Source: Acanthochromis polyacanthus (taxonomy: Eukaryota > Chordata > Actinopteri > Pomacentridae). Taken from it: DNA of 64,000 nucleotides. The notes beneath the pieces were generated by a model. That model searched no databases and was not told the origin of the DNA. It saw nothing but the letters and a program-made list of their open reading frames with translations. Both the position numbers and the translations under genes were made by a program. The stretch spans positions 386,010-450,009 of the forward strand of contig NC_067128.1 in assembly GCF_021347895.1 (NCBI RefSeq), written 5' to 3'. This document shows positions 48,215-58,775 of this stretch, piece after piece. Position 1 is the stretch's first letter. Each line of letters opens with the position of its first letter.

Positions 48215-48461
48215 TCTCCAGAGAACCAGCAGACCGCTAGCCTAGCCGTGCTAGACAACCCACGGCAACGAATTTAATTCTCTGCCAGGGTGGGTCTAGT
48301 TACCCTCCATAAGCCTCGAGGCTGGATTCTCCTAAAACTGGCCGGACCAATCACCATGAAGTGTAGAGTCAGAAGGCGGGCGTAACGAAGTGACGACAGA
48401 GGCGCGACGATTCTGACAGAAACAACCGGCGCACAATAAACAGTTATCTTTCGACTCGGCT

Positions 48462-48665
48462 TTGGCCACAGCCCTTAAAGATTTGAAGCGAAAATTCAAC
48501 TTGAAAGATAAACAAAGGACGGCACTGAAGTGTTTCATTGAGAAGAAAGACGTATTTGGACTTATGCCGACGGGATATGGCAAATCCTTAATATACCAGT
48601 TGGCTCCGCTGGTTGGGAAGCTAATGGGACTTAGCCACAATCCGGTAACCTTGCCAGCAAGTTGA
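48462..48665 (+). pseudogene. RecQ-like helicase fragment 1 (Walker A)
   Basis: The frame reads ALKDLKRKFNLKDKQRTALK then KDVFGLMPTGYGKSLIYQLA and PLVGKLMGL. GYGKS is a Walker A motif in the setting typical of RecQ-type DNA helicases (LPTGxGKSLxYQLP). The remaining helicase motifs are absent. There is no convincing ATG. It is a captured or residual helicase piece. Confidence 0.7.
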
Positions 48666-48868
48666 TTTCTCGCGATATTTGTGAGTTCACAAATCTCTCA
48701 AGAAACCATCTTGCCCCGCTCCCGCATTCACTGTTCGTACAGAGCCAAGTTGGCACGGGCCAATCACGCAGCAGTATTCGTGTGTGGGGCGGGATATCCG
48801 GGTGTGAAGACGACACCAAGCGCCAGTAGATCAAAACAAACACGGCAACGGAGGACAACGATCGTGTA

Positions 48869-49063
48869 GATGCTGCTATTAAGTCAGTTTTAGCTGAATC
48901 TCCTATCGCTTCTTTGAAGGAAGAACAACGAGAGGCTCTTTGCGCATTTCTGGATGGTAAAGATGTTTGTGCTTTTTTACCTACGGGTTTTGGTCAGAGT
49001 TTAATCTACCAATTGGCTCCGCTCGTTGTGAAGATCCCGCGATTGGCTAAAAACAAACCTGTC
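48869..49063 (+). pseudogene. RecQ-like helicase fragment 2 (altered Walker A)
   Basis: This frame reads DAAIKSVLAESPIASLKEEQ, REALCAFLDGKDVCAFLPTG and FGQSLIYQLAPLVVKIPRL. It is homologous to fragment 1, about 410 bp downstream and in the same direction. The Walker A Lys is Gln (GFGQS), which should abolish ATP binding. It also stops after the first helicase motif. Confidence 0.7.
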
Positions 49064-49379
49064 AGAGGCGGGACATACTGTTGCATTGTCCAATCCGTGC
49101 CTCTTTCCTCCGAACGGATTTACATGGAGCGGTCCCAGATTGATATTGTGGAGTACTATCAAGTACTACACAATTATTAATCTGGCTATTGCCAGGTTAA
49201 CAATCCGGCGCTCTAGGAACTACGTCAGCCTATTCGTTGCGCTGATTGGTTGTATACCTACCCAATTGCTGCAGAGTGATTTGATAGACAACCTTTTAGC
49301 CCGCCTCCCTCCCTGTCGAGCGTTCCTAGACCCTTGTGTCTTAAGAGCTGGGTCTAGCCCGGCTAGGCTAGCAGACCGC

Positions 49380-50248
49380 TACATGTTCTCCATGCTGGGT
49401 CCATTTCATTCAGAAGATCTCATCTTCACTTTGGCAGCTTGGATCCCAAGAGTTTGGAGGTAAAGTAAACTGATGAAAAACTGTTCAGAATGAGACTAAA
49501 GACGCTCAGATAAGCTCAGCAGTCACCACCAGAACCAACCTCTAAACGCAGGCATCAACCACGGACCAGAAGCTGAGCTGCTGAGGAGTCAGATTCTTAA
49601 GAACGGCGACAAAAAGGACTGAAAGGAACATTTCAGTCCTAGTCCTAATAATTTTGTTTAGTTTGTAGGGAAAGTCAATTAAAACATCGAAGCAAAAGTT
49701 GTAGAATTGTGATCATTTTAATGGACATGGTAGCTCACTAAATGGACAAACTCTAGTTACTGGTTCTGTTGGTTCCAGGCTCAGACTTGAACCTTTTGAC
49801 TACAGACTGAAATGCAAACATTACTGACTTTCCTAAATGCTGAAACTAATTTTTAGTCAGATTCTTGGTTTTATTCTAACAGTGAAAGTTAAACTCTATA
49901 TTACTGTACGACTGTTAAACATTAATCCACAGTTTACATGCGTGTTGCTCAGTAAGTACCATCTGCTACGACTTATTGTAGTTTTTTTGCCTGAACACAT
50001 CTCCACTCTGTATTACCTGTTCTCATTGTTATTGCTGCTGCTTCACACATAAAACTAATGATCAGAGTGAAATACTTGAGGTGAGACATAACGGGTTCGT
50101 TACCTCAGAGGTAGGAGACAGAAATAACAGCAAACTCTGACTTCCCATCCTTAGTTCTACACAACATGTTCTGTCGTGGGCTTCTATTTAGTTAAATGAA
50201 CTCCATCACTGGTCCCTAACAGCTGGAAACTACTGCATCCCAGACACC
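49380..50248. other. Intron 1 sequence, no gene
   Basis: Nothing recognised. Confidence 0.45.
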
Positions 50249-52146
50249 TCCATACCTGACAGAGGAACACCTCCATACCTGACATTAGAGGAACATCTCC
50301 ATACCTGACATTAGAGGAACACCTCCATACCTGACAGAGGAACACCTCCACAGCTGACAGAGGAACACCTCCACAGCTGACAGAGGAACACCTCCATACC
50401 TGACATTAGAGGAACACCTCCATACCTGACAGAGGAACACCTCCATACCTGACAGAGGAACACCTCCATACCTGACAGAGGAACACCTCCATACCTGACA
50501 GAGGAACACCTCCACAGCTGACAGAGGAACACCTCCATACCTGACATTAGAGGAACACCTCCATACCTGACAGAGGAACACCTCCATACCTGACAGAGGA
50601 ACACCTCCATACCTGACAGAGGAACACCTCCATACCTGACATTAGAGGAACACCTCCATACCTGACAGAGGAACACCTCCATACCTGACAGAGGAACACC
50701 TCCATACCTGACAGAGGAACACCTCCATACCTGACATTAGAGGAACACCTCCATACCTGACATTAGAGGAACACCTCCATACCTGACAGAGGAACACCTC
50801 CATACCTGACATTAGAGGAACACCTCCATACCTGACAGAGGAACACCTCCATACCTGACAGAGGAACACCTCCATACCTGACAGAGGAACACCTCCATAC
50901 CTGACAGAGGAACACCTCCATACCTGACATTAGAGGAACACCTCCATACCTGACAGAGGAACACCTCCACAGCTGACAGAGGAACACCTCCATACCTGAC
51001 AGAGGAACACCTCCATACCTGACAGAGGAACACCTCCATACCTGACATTAGAGGAACACCTCCATACCTGACATTAGAGGAACACCTCCATACCTGACAT
51101 TAGAGGAACACCTCCATACCTGACAGAGGAACACCTCCATACCTGACATTAGAGGAACACCTCCATACCTGACAGAGGAACACCTCCATACCTGACAGAG
51201 GAACACCTCCATACCTGACAGAGGAACACCTCCATACCTGACAGAGGAACACCTCCATACCTGACATTAGAGGAACACCTCCATACCTGACAGAGGAACA
51301 CCTCCACAGCTGACAGAGGAACACCTCCATACCTGACAGAGGAACACCTCCATACCTGACATTAGAGGAACACCTCCATACCTGACATTAGAGGAACACC
51401 TCCATACCTGACATTAGAGGAACACCTCCATACCTGACAGAGGAACACCTCCATACCTGACATTAGAGGAACACCTCCATACCTGACAGAGGAACACCTC
51501 CATACCTGACAGAGGAACACCTCCATACCTGACAGAGGAACACCTCCATACCTGACAGAGGAACACCTCCATACCTGACAGAGGAACACCTCCATACCTG
51601 ACAGAGGAACACCTCCATACCTGACATTAGAGGAACACCTCCATACCTGACATTAGAGGAACACCTCCATACCTGACATTAGAGGAACACCTCCATACCT
51701 GACAGAGGAACACCTCCATACCTGACAGAGGAACACCTCCATACCTGACAGAGGAACACCTCCATACCTGACATTAGAGGAACACCTCCATACCTGACAT
51801 TAGAGGAACACCTCCATACCTGACATTAGAGGAACACCTCCACAGCTGACAGAGGAACACCTCCATACCTGACAGAGGAACACCTCCACAGCTGACAGAG
51901 GAACACCTCCACAGCTGACAGAGGAACACCTCCACAGCTGACAGAGGAACACCTCCATACCTGACATTAGAGGAACACCTCCATACCTGACATTAGAGGA
52001 ACACCTCCATACCTGACAGAGGAACACCTCCATACCTGACATTAGAGGAACACCTCCATACCTGACAGAGGAACACCTCCATACCTGACAGAGGAACACC
52101 TCCATACCTGACAGAGGAACACCTCCATACCTGACATTAGAGGAAC
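50249..52146 (-). repeat. 23/26-bp minisatellite derived from the exon 1 splice donor
   Basis: Plus-strand units are AGAGGAACACCTCCATACCT + GAC, with or without ATT. On the transcribed (minus) strand each reads GTCAGGTATGGAGGTGTTCC. The last degenerate unit (about 52143-52161) overlaps the real coding exon 1 donor TCAG/GTAGGGAGATGTTCC. About 75-80 units fill 1.9 kb directly inside intron 1. A few units have CACAGCTGAC in place of CATACCTGAC, which removes the GT. Confidence 0.95.
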
Positions 52147-52156
52147 ATCTCCCTAC

Positions 52157-52734
52157 CTGATGGTGGCTCCATGCGTTTGATTCTGGAGGTCCTGCCAGCG
52201 CTGCTGATGGAGGGGGGAGGATGGGTGAGGAGGATGGGGGTAGGAGCAGGCAGAGAGGCAGCAGGGGCAGGATGGAGCTGCCTCCGGGTGGCTGCCTGGT
52301 CCTGGTCCTGGTCCTGGTCCTGGTCCTGGGTACAGGGGGCAGTCCGGCTGTCCACAGGGGCAGCAGAGGGGGGAGTGGAAGAGGCAGCGCTGGCAGCAGA
52401 GGGGAGGAGAGCAGGAGGAGGGGAGGTGGTGTCTGGTCTTCCTCTGACAGTCTGAGGAGGAGGAGGAGGAGGAAGGCTGGAGGTTCCTCAGGGAGCCGTT
52501 CTGTTGGACCACACCACCGTTCTGACTGGGTCTGCTGGTTCTCTGGAGAACATGAGGTCTCTGCTGGGTTTCTGGAGCTCCGTTCTTCTCTGCAGCATCT
52601 TCTTCTCCTGCTGTCAGAAGGTCCTGGTCCCCACTGACCGGTCTACTGGTACTAGAAGGTCTGTTTCCATTCAGAGGATGGGGGGATCCTTTACTGAGGG
52701 CCAGAGGGTCGGTGCTGGCATCGCTCAGGGCCAT
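52157..52734 (-). CDS. disp1: Dispatched-1, first coding exon (residues 1-193)
   Basis: The ATG at 52734 (context AGGACCATGG, good Kozak) starts MALSDASTDPLALSKGS, alignable to human MAMSNGNNDFVVLSN. This cytoplasmic N-terminus is Ser/Pro-rich, then Cys/His-rich (CCQRCLFHSPLCCPCGQPDC), as in human DISP1. A PGPGPGPGPGPG run is encoded by a CAGGAC repeat (52299-52328). The donor is ATCAG/GTAGGG with GT at 52156-52155, phase 2. Reading on past the donor meets TAG at once, so a skipped donor would truncate the protein before any membrane helix. Confidence 0.93.
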
Positions 52735-52778
52735 GGTCCTCCTCCTCTGCTGGACCTGGACCTGGAGCTGTCACTCCT
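52735..52778 (-). other. disp1: disp1 5' UTR part of coding exon 1
   Basis: A CTTCTCTCTCCTTCTAG acceptor ends at 52779 on the minus strand, 44 bases upstream of the ATG. This suggests the coding exon is spliced to an upstream non-coding exon. Confidence 0.6.
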
Positions 52779-53944
52779 CTAGAAGGAGAGAGAAGAAGTT
52801 CAGGCTTTGTCCCACCAGCAGCTTTCAGAAGAATGTCTGAACAGTCACCAGAATGGCAGCATTTATCAGAAACAGTAAAAACAGAGAATCAGCAGGAAAT
52901 TAATCTAAAGCTACTTTCATTCTACCATCTCATAAACAAACCGTGTGTCCTACTGAGATTCTGAGGCAGAGAAATAATTCTCCTCTTTTCACCATGAAGC
53001 CACCAGAGATGAGCTGAGATCAACCGTCATGTGAATAAACTCAGGAACTGGGTTGAACTGCAGGTTGTGTTTCCACAGAGCAGACTGGACACCAACTCAA
53101 ACCGTCAGATGTAATACCAATAAAACAGAACATCTGGGGTCTGCACAGTCACCAGTTTTTATTAGATTACTAACACCTGTTCGTTTCTAGGTTCTTACAC
53201 GTTTGTAAAACGAATAATCTGAAAAGTTCTATTTATTTTTTTTATGATTAATGCCCATAACGTAATTATTCTGCTCTATCCTTCTAGTCATGGTCGTGCT
53301 GTTTCCAAAGAGGTGCTGTTAGACCTCAATGATAAATGAACCTACACGGAGTAAAAAATGCGCTGTTTTGGATCATTTTCATCTGTAGATTAATACAGAT
53401 CTGGTGTATCAGTGAGTATTTACAGTATCTGGGACTAACTAAGAATAAACTACCCATGTTCAGGATAATGAAGAAGCACCAAGTCTTCCATAGAGCTGCA
53501 GGACTTTAAGTAAAATGAACCAACAGAGAGTAAAAAAGAATTTCTCGATTATATTTTCTCTCATCTCAGTGTTTCTGGTTTCATATGAAAGGTTCAAATA
53601 AAGGAAAATAACATCTTCTATCAATCTATTAAGACCAAACCAGAAGAGACAGACTGAAGGAGAAAAGCCGATATCTAAAAGTAAAATAATCCTTTTTGTT
53701 GATTTAACCCATTTAAAACCAAAGTTTAAACCAGTTACAGCAACTTCTGCATCGTCACGGCGACCAGCGGCTCTAAATCCTCATTTATTATTATAAACGG
53801 TCGGTAGAATAAAACACACAGTCATTGTGGCTCTGGTGTTTGTGCAGATTACAGAAATGAGAATGAACACATGAACTAAAGAGCTCTGGGAGAAACTAAA
53901 GGAAGCATTAACTCCCTCCAACAAACCAGATTACACGTTAATCT
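52779..53944. other. disp1 5' UTR intron, repeat-like sequence
   Basis: Segments resemble introns at 9.2-9.6 kb, 11.3-11.45 kb and 13.6-14.2 kb, for example CATGGTCGTGCTGTTTCCAA (53289) against CATGGCTGTGCTGTTCTCAT (14108). It is an old interspersed repeat of unknown type. Confidence 0.4.
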
Positions 53945-54460
53945 TTTAACCAGCACTAGAAAATATGAGCACATTACACCCGTTTTAGCCTCCCCCCACT
54001 GGCTCCCCGTGCGTTTTAGGCTTGATTTTAAGGTTCCTTTACTTGTTTTTAAAGCTTTAAATGGTCTGGCCCCTCCCTACCTCTCTGAGCTGCTCCATCC
54101 TCTTGTCCCCTCATGAACCCTCAGATCAGCTGATCAGCTGCTTCTGGAGGTTCCACGGTCTAGGTGGAAGCTCAGAGGAGACAGAATCTTCTCTGTTGCT
54201 GCTCCCAGATCATGGAATAATCTCCCTTTGCACATCAGAGAGGCTCCCTCACTTTTGTTTTTTAAAACTAAACTTAAGACCTGTTTTTACTCACTGGCTT
54301 TTAACACAGCTGCTCTTGTTTTATTGTGCTGCTGTTTTAATGTGTATGTTTTATTTATTGTTTTTAATGTTTTAATTTATTATTTATTGCTTATTGTACA
54401 GCACTTTGTTTCAGTGGCTGCTGTTCTAAAAGCGCTTTATAAAGTTGAGTTGAGTTGAGA
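53945..54460 (+). mobile_element. LINE 3' fragment with (TTGAG)n tail
   Basis: The frame reads from ITPVLASPHWLPVRF-like sequence through LNGLAPPYLSELLHPL, DRIFSVAAPRSWNNLPLHIR and FFKTKLKTCFYSLAF, the C-terminus of a fish L2-type reverse transcriptase. One TGA interrupts it at about 54114. It ends AAAGCGCTTTATAAAGTTGAG with a short TTGAG repeat. It is 5'-truncated. Confidence 0.82.
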
Positions 54461-55630
54461 ATGAATCTGGAGCAAATAAGATCTTTAGCTTCCTGTCTGC
54501 TGCTGGGAAAGAAGAAAACTGCTGATTTAGAACAAATGAGGATTGATTAGGAGGCTGCTGGGTCCAGATTATTCAGATTCAGTTATATCTGACATAAAGG
54601 AGTGATAGAAACATGGTGTTGGAAGTGTTTTACTGTAGATGAGACATCTAAACCTGGTTCATAAACACACGTTCTTTAGTTCCACCCACTGAATGGGGTT
54701 TGGTGCAGAAGCTGCAATTCATCAAAAATCTGATCATTTTAAATCATGAATCATTTTACCTTTGTTAAAGGTAAAAATGTAAAATGAATGTTAAAACGCA
54801 TCACTAGCGTCTGTCGTTTGCCACTTGTTTATGTCATTACTAGGAATAACTCGTTGGTCCCGTAAAAATGAATAAAACTTTGGAATGAGCATGAATAATT
54901 TTGGGCTTAAGGTCAAAGAAAATAATGGGAGGAAACTCTTCTAGTTAGCAGAGATGGAAGAAAACATGGGATTTATGTCAGCTTTTAATTTTGCTCAGCT
55001 GACTTTATTTCCTCACAGACAGACGACGTTTTTAGGTTAGATGCTGAGCACACGAATGAAAAAAAACAACTCAGATTCATCCAGATACAACAGCCTGGTC
55101 TGCTTTTCTGTAGACCGGACAATCTCTTAAACCTCCAAAGTACCGTTCCTCAGAAACTGGGCAGCAGATCTTTTTCCATCCAGAATGAGGCACCGAGTAG
55201 GAAAGAGAATAAATCTGGAACGAAATAAGCAGGAAGCTCTCTAAAGATGTTACACATGCAGAAACATTCAACAGAAAGCAGCTTCTGAACGTCTCAGAAG
55301 AGGATTTTTGATTCATCAACACATAAAGAAGATCAGTACTCAGATCCACTAAGGCTCTGAATGAATGAAAACTCAATGGAAGCTGGTTTCAAGAGGACAG
55401 AATGTGATTTTATGATCTAAACTCTGCAGAAAAGCATCAGCAAGGTTTAAACGTTTTCTACCACGTGGAGAAAACTGATTTTCAGCCGTGGCTGGGAGGA
55501 GATAAATCATTCAGTTTGGTAAGAGGCCGAGGAAATGATTCTAGAAATGTAAAGGTTGTCATGAAAACCAGAAGAAAACATCTTCAGACACCTGAACATG
55601 AAGCTAAAACACACCAGCATTGGTGGTGAT
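54461..55630. other. No gene seen
   Basis: AT-rich sequence upstream of disp1 coding exon 1; no feature recognised. Confidence 0.45.
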
Positions 55631-55732
55631 GACTGGCTGTTGAATGATTGGCTGTTGAATGATTGGCTGTTGAATGATTGGCTGTTGATTGATTGGCTGT
55701 TGAATGATTGGCTGTTGAATGATTGGCTGGAT
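55631..55732. repeat. 15-bp minisatellite with inverted CCAAT motif
   Basis: Seven units of GATTGGCTGTTGAAT. Each carries ATTGG, the reverse of CCAAT. Confidence 0.93.
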
Positions 55733-55869
55733 CCCTGTTGTTCAGCCACATCAAACCGCCTCACATTGATGTGAATTATTGGCAGCGTTCACACGCATCA
55801 CAAGGCATGAGGCACTCTTTACTAGGAGGCAAAAGAAAAGGTTTCAGCAGGAGAAGAAAAACTCAGACG

Positions 55870-56655
55870 GTTATGTTCTAAGAAGGTTCCCGTTATGTTC
55901 TAAGAAGGTTCCCGTTATGTTCCAAGAAGGTTCCCGTTATGTTCTAAGAAGGTTCCCGTTATGTTCTAAGAAGGTTCCCGCTATGTTCTACAGAAGGTTC
56001 CCGTTATGTTCTACAGAAGGTTCCCGTTATGTTCTACAGAAGGTTCCCGTTATGTTCTACAGAAGGTTCCCGTTATGTTCTACAGAAGGTTCCCGTTATG
56101 TTCTAAGAAGGTTCCCGTTATGTTCTAAGAAGGTTCCCGCTATGTTCTACAGAAGGTTCCCGTTATGTTCTACAGAAGGTTCCCGTTATGTTCTACAGAA
56201 GGTTCCCGCTATGTTCTACAGAAGGTTCTCGTTATGTTCTACAGAAGGTTCCCGTTATGTTCTACAGAAGGTTCCCGTTATGTTCTACAGAAGGTTCCCG
56301 TTATGTTCTACAGAAGGTTCCCGCTATGTTCTACAGAAGGTTCCCGTTATGTTCTACAGAAGGTTCCCGTTATGTTCTACAGAAGGTTCCCGTTATGTTC
56401 TACAGAAGGTTCCCGTTATGTTCTACAGAAGGTTCCCGTTATGTTCTACAGAAGGTTCCCGTTATGTTCTAAGAAGGTTCCCGTTATGTTCTAAGAAGGT
56501 TCCCGCTATGTTCTACAGAAGGTTCCCGTTATGTTCTACAGAAGGTTCCCGTTATGTTCTACAGAAGGTTCCCGCTATGTTCTACAGAAGGTTCTCGTTA
56601 TGTTCTACAGAAGGTTCCCGTTATGTTCTAAGAAGGTTCTCGTTATGTTCTACAG
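55870..56655. repeat. 22/23-bp minisatellite, about 34 units
   Basis: The units are GTTCTACAGAAGGTTCCCGT + TAT (23 bp) and GTTCTAAGAAGGTTCCCGTT + AT (22 bp). Each has GAAGGTTC. Mixed 22/23-bp units open all + frames, giving a false 319-codon ORF. Confidence 0.96.
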
Positions 56656-58680
56656 TTCAGCCGCTGAGCTTCAGCTTAAATTACAAAAACACTCCCAGGA
56701 AACCACAACATGAAAATGTGATTCTGTGTTGGTTTTAGCGTAGCGGGGGAGGAAAAATAAAAGATGTGTGCAGTTTAGTGGCATGATATGACTTAATAAG
56801 AGTCATGTTTCACAGGTAGAACCGTGGTGCTGGATCTGAACCCAAACCAGAAACCCCATGGAGGAGGAAACCTGACCAGAGCTGGAATAACTAGAAACCC
56901 CAGGGTGGAAGAAACCAGAGCTGGAATAACTGGACTACCAGGATTTAGAGACAAACAGGAGGAGAGGGAAACCCAAAGATGCAGAGAAGAAAAACAAGAC
57001 ATAAAACGAGACTTAGTGACAAAATCAGACTTTTCACAGAATGTAAATGATCGGGGTTGGAGTCAATAATCAGAATTATCTGAAAAAAATCTGCCTTCAG
57101 CTTCTGAGATGTTCATATTTTGTAGTTTCTATGATGATATCCTGAACATTTTGGGGTTTTGGTGGCTTTCTGGTACTGTTTACAAAGTAAACGATGAAGG
57201 AATGATTGTAAAACTGAGCTGCTGATATATTTCACTGGTTCCTACAGCAGATAACAGATCATCTAGAGGTGGAGCTGGTTGATGCTGAGCGGTTCAACAT
57301 GTTGATGGAGCATCCCAATACAATCCATAAACACTAACTACAAAACTTAGGCTTTCATTTCTGCTCCTTCTTTGTTTGTTGTCATGTTCTTGTCCCTATC
57401 AATAAAATAATCTTTTCCAGAAAAGTCTAATGAAGCTTTAAAGTGAACCTAGAGTTTATTGTTTATTAGGATCCCCATTGGCTCCCACAAGTGGTTGCTA
57501 GTCTTCCTGGGGTCCACACACAAAAATCAAAATTTTCCAAACATTAAAACATGCATAATAATAATATAAGTATAAGTAGCGTATCTGTCTTCAAATGCTT
57601 CTGTCTGACCAACAGTCCAAACCTTTAAGGTGATTTAAACAGAAGCAAACAGCAGACTGTCTTATCTAAAGGTGGAACAGTTCAATCTGTCATTTTAGCC
57701 CCAATAAGTGAATAAAACAATCAAGTTTAAATGTTTTATGGAGAACCGGTTCTGAATAACTGATTAATTGTTGAAACAAATAAAATAACTTTGCTGAAGA
57801 TGCAGCAGCTTTTATTTACTATTTAAACATGACATTAACTGATCTTCGTTAGGAACAGAGTTGCAGGATTCATTAATAAACCACCAGTCATTAACTTATA
57901 GAACAGCTGATCCCTGATTAACCAGTCTGAGGAAACGAGTCAAACTTCTGCTTCCAGATTCTGAAAAGTGAACATTTTCTGCTTTCTTTAGTCCTCTACG
58001 ACTCTGAAGCTGAATATCTGTGGATTGTGGACAAAACAAGACACCTGAAGACATCATCTTTAGCTTCTGGAGGTACTGATGGACATTTTTCACCGTTTAG
58101 TTCACCTTCTTACGGTATCATTCCTCTGATTAACCTCCCAAAGGCTGGCCTGCCCTCCATGAGGACTACAGAGTGATAAAGAGTGTCTTAAACATGGAAC
58201 AGTGTATTTTCACTTCTACACTCAGTGTAGAACTTCTAAACACCACACACTTGAGTTTGCTTCAGTGTAGATTGTGAATAGGTTCCTGTTGATGCATGAA
58301 GAATCTGCTATCAGTGATTCCATCTTTAGATAAACCTTGAAGTGAAGGTTGATGACCAGAATGTCTCAGACCTGAACTGATTAGTTTGGTGCTTCAGTAA
58401 AAAAATCTCTGTACAGTCAGGGTTAGTACACTCAGCGTCACTGGAGCCGATTATAAACCACTCTGAAGTCTCACAGTCCTCTGAAGAATCTGTTCTGTTA
58501 AAGAAGATTTGCATGAAATGGTCTAAAATCCTGATGGAGGAACCTTGAAAAACTTCCTTAACATCACACAGGTTTCTGTTTCACTCCAACTCTGAACTCC
58601 GAGAAATATTTCACAGTAAAATGGATGAACCTGCATTTGAAGCGACGCTTTTCCCTCAGACGTTGAGAAGCAGACATGTA
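56656..58680. other. No gene; one possible repeat remnant
   Basis: 57460-57535 (TTAGGATCCCCATTGGCTCC followed by CTTCCTGGGGTCCACAC) resembles a widespread fish interspersed repeat. The rest is unassigned. Confidence 0.4.
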
Positions 58681-58681
58681 G

Positions 58682-58775
58682 CGCATGCAGCGAATGCAGT
58701 GAATGCAGCGAATGCAGCGCATGCAGTGAATGCAGCGAATGCAGCACATGCAGTGAATGCAGCGAATGCAGTCTA
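58682..58775. repeat. 9-bp AATGCAGCG minisatellite
   Basis: About ten tandem units of AATGCAG(C/T)G with GCATGCAG(C/T)G variants. Confidence 0.92.

Larger units (their letters stand above)
48238..49370 (+). mobile_element. TIR transposon carrying two helicase fragments
   Basis: The ends TAGCCTAGCCGTGCTAGAC and (reversed) TAGCCTAGCCGGGCTAGAC match at all but one position. The flanking sequence GCAGACCGC is duplicated (48229-48237 and 49371-49379); with ambiguous ends the direct repeat extends to 11 bp. An 8-9-bp target duplication fits several cut-and-paste superfamilies. No transposase is present, so it is non-autonomous. It sits just beyond the 19-bp minisatellite in disp1 intron 1. Confidence 0.8.

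Noticed and set aside
47549..48277. Three overlapping 204-242-codon Cys-rich frames
   Set aside because: A 19-bp stop-free unit opens all three frames with the same repeated peptide; not a protein.
48462..49063. Host RecQ helicase gene
   Set aside because: Only the first helicase motif is present, twice, inside a transposon with clear ends.
50285..52105. Series of MEVFLCQVWRCSS frames on the minus strand
   Set aside because: Repeat translation within intron 1; the exon frame ends at a stop right after the donor.
55779..56738. 319-codon frame
   Set aside because: Made by the 22/23-bp minisatellite; no domain.
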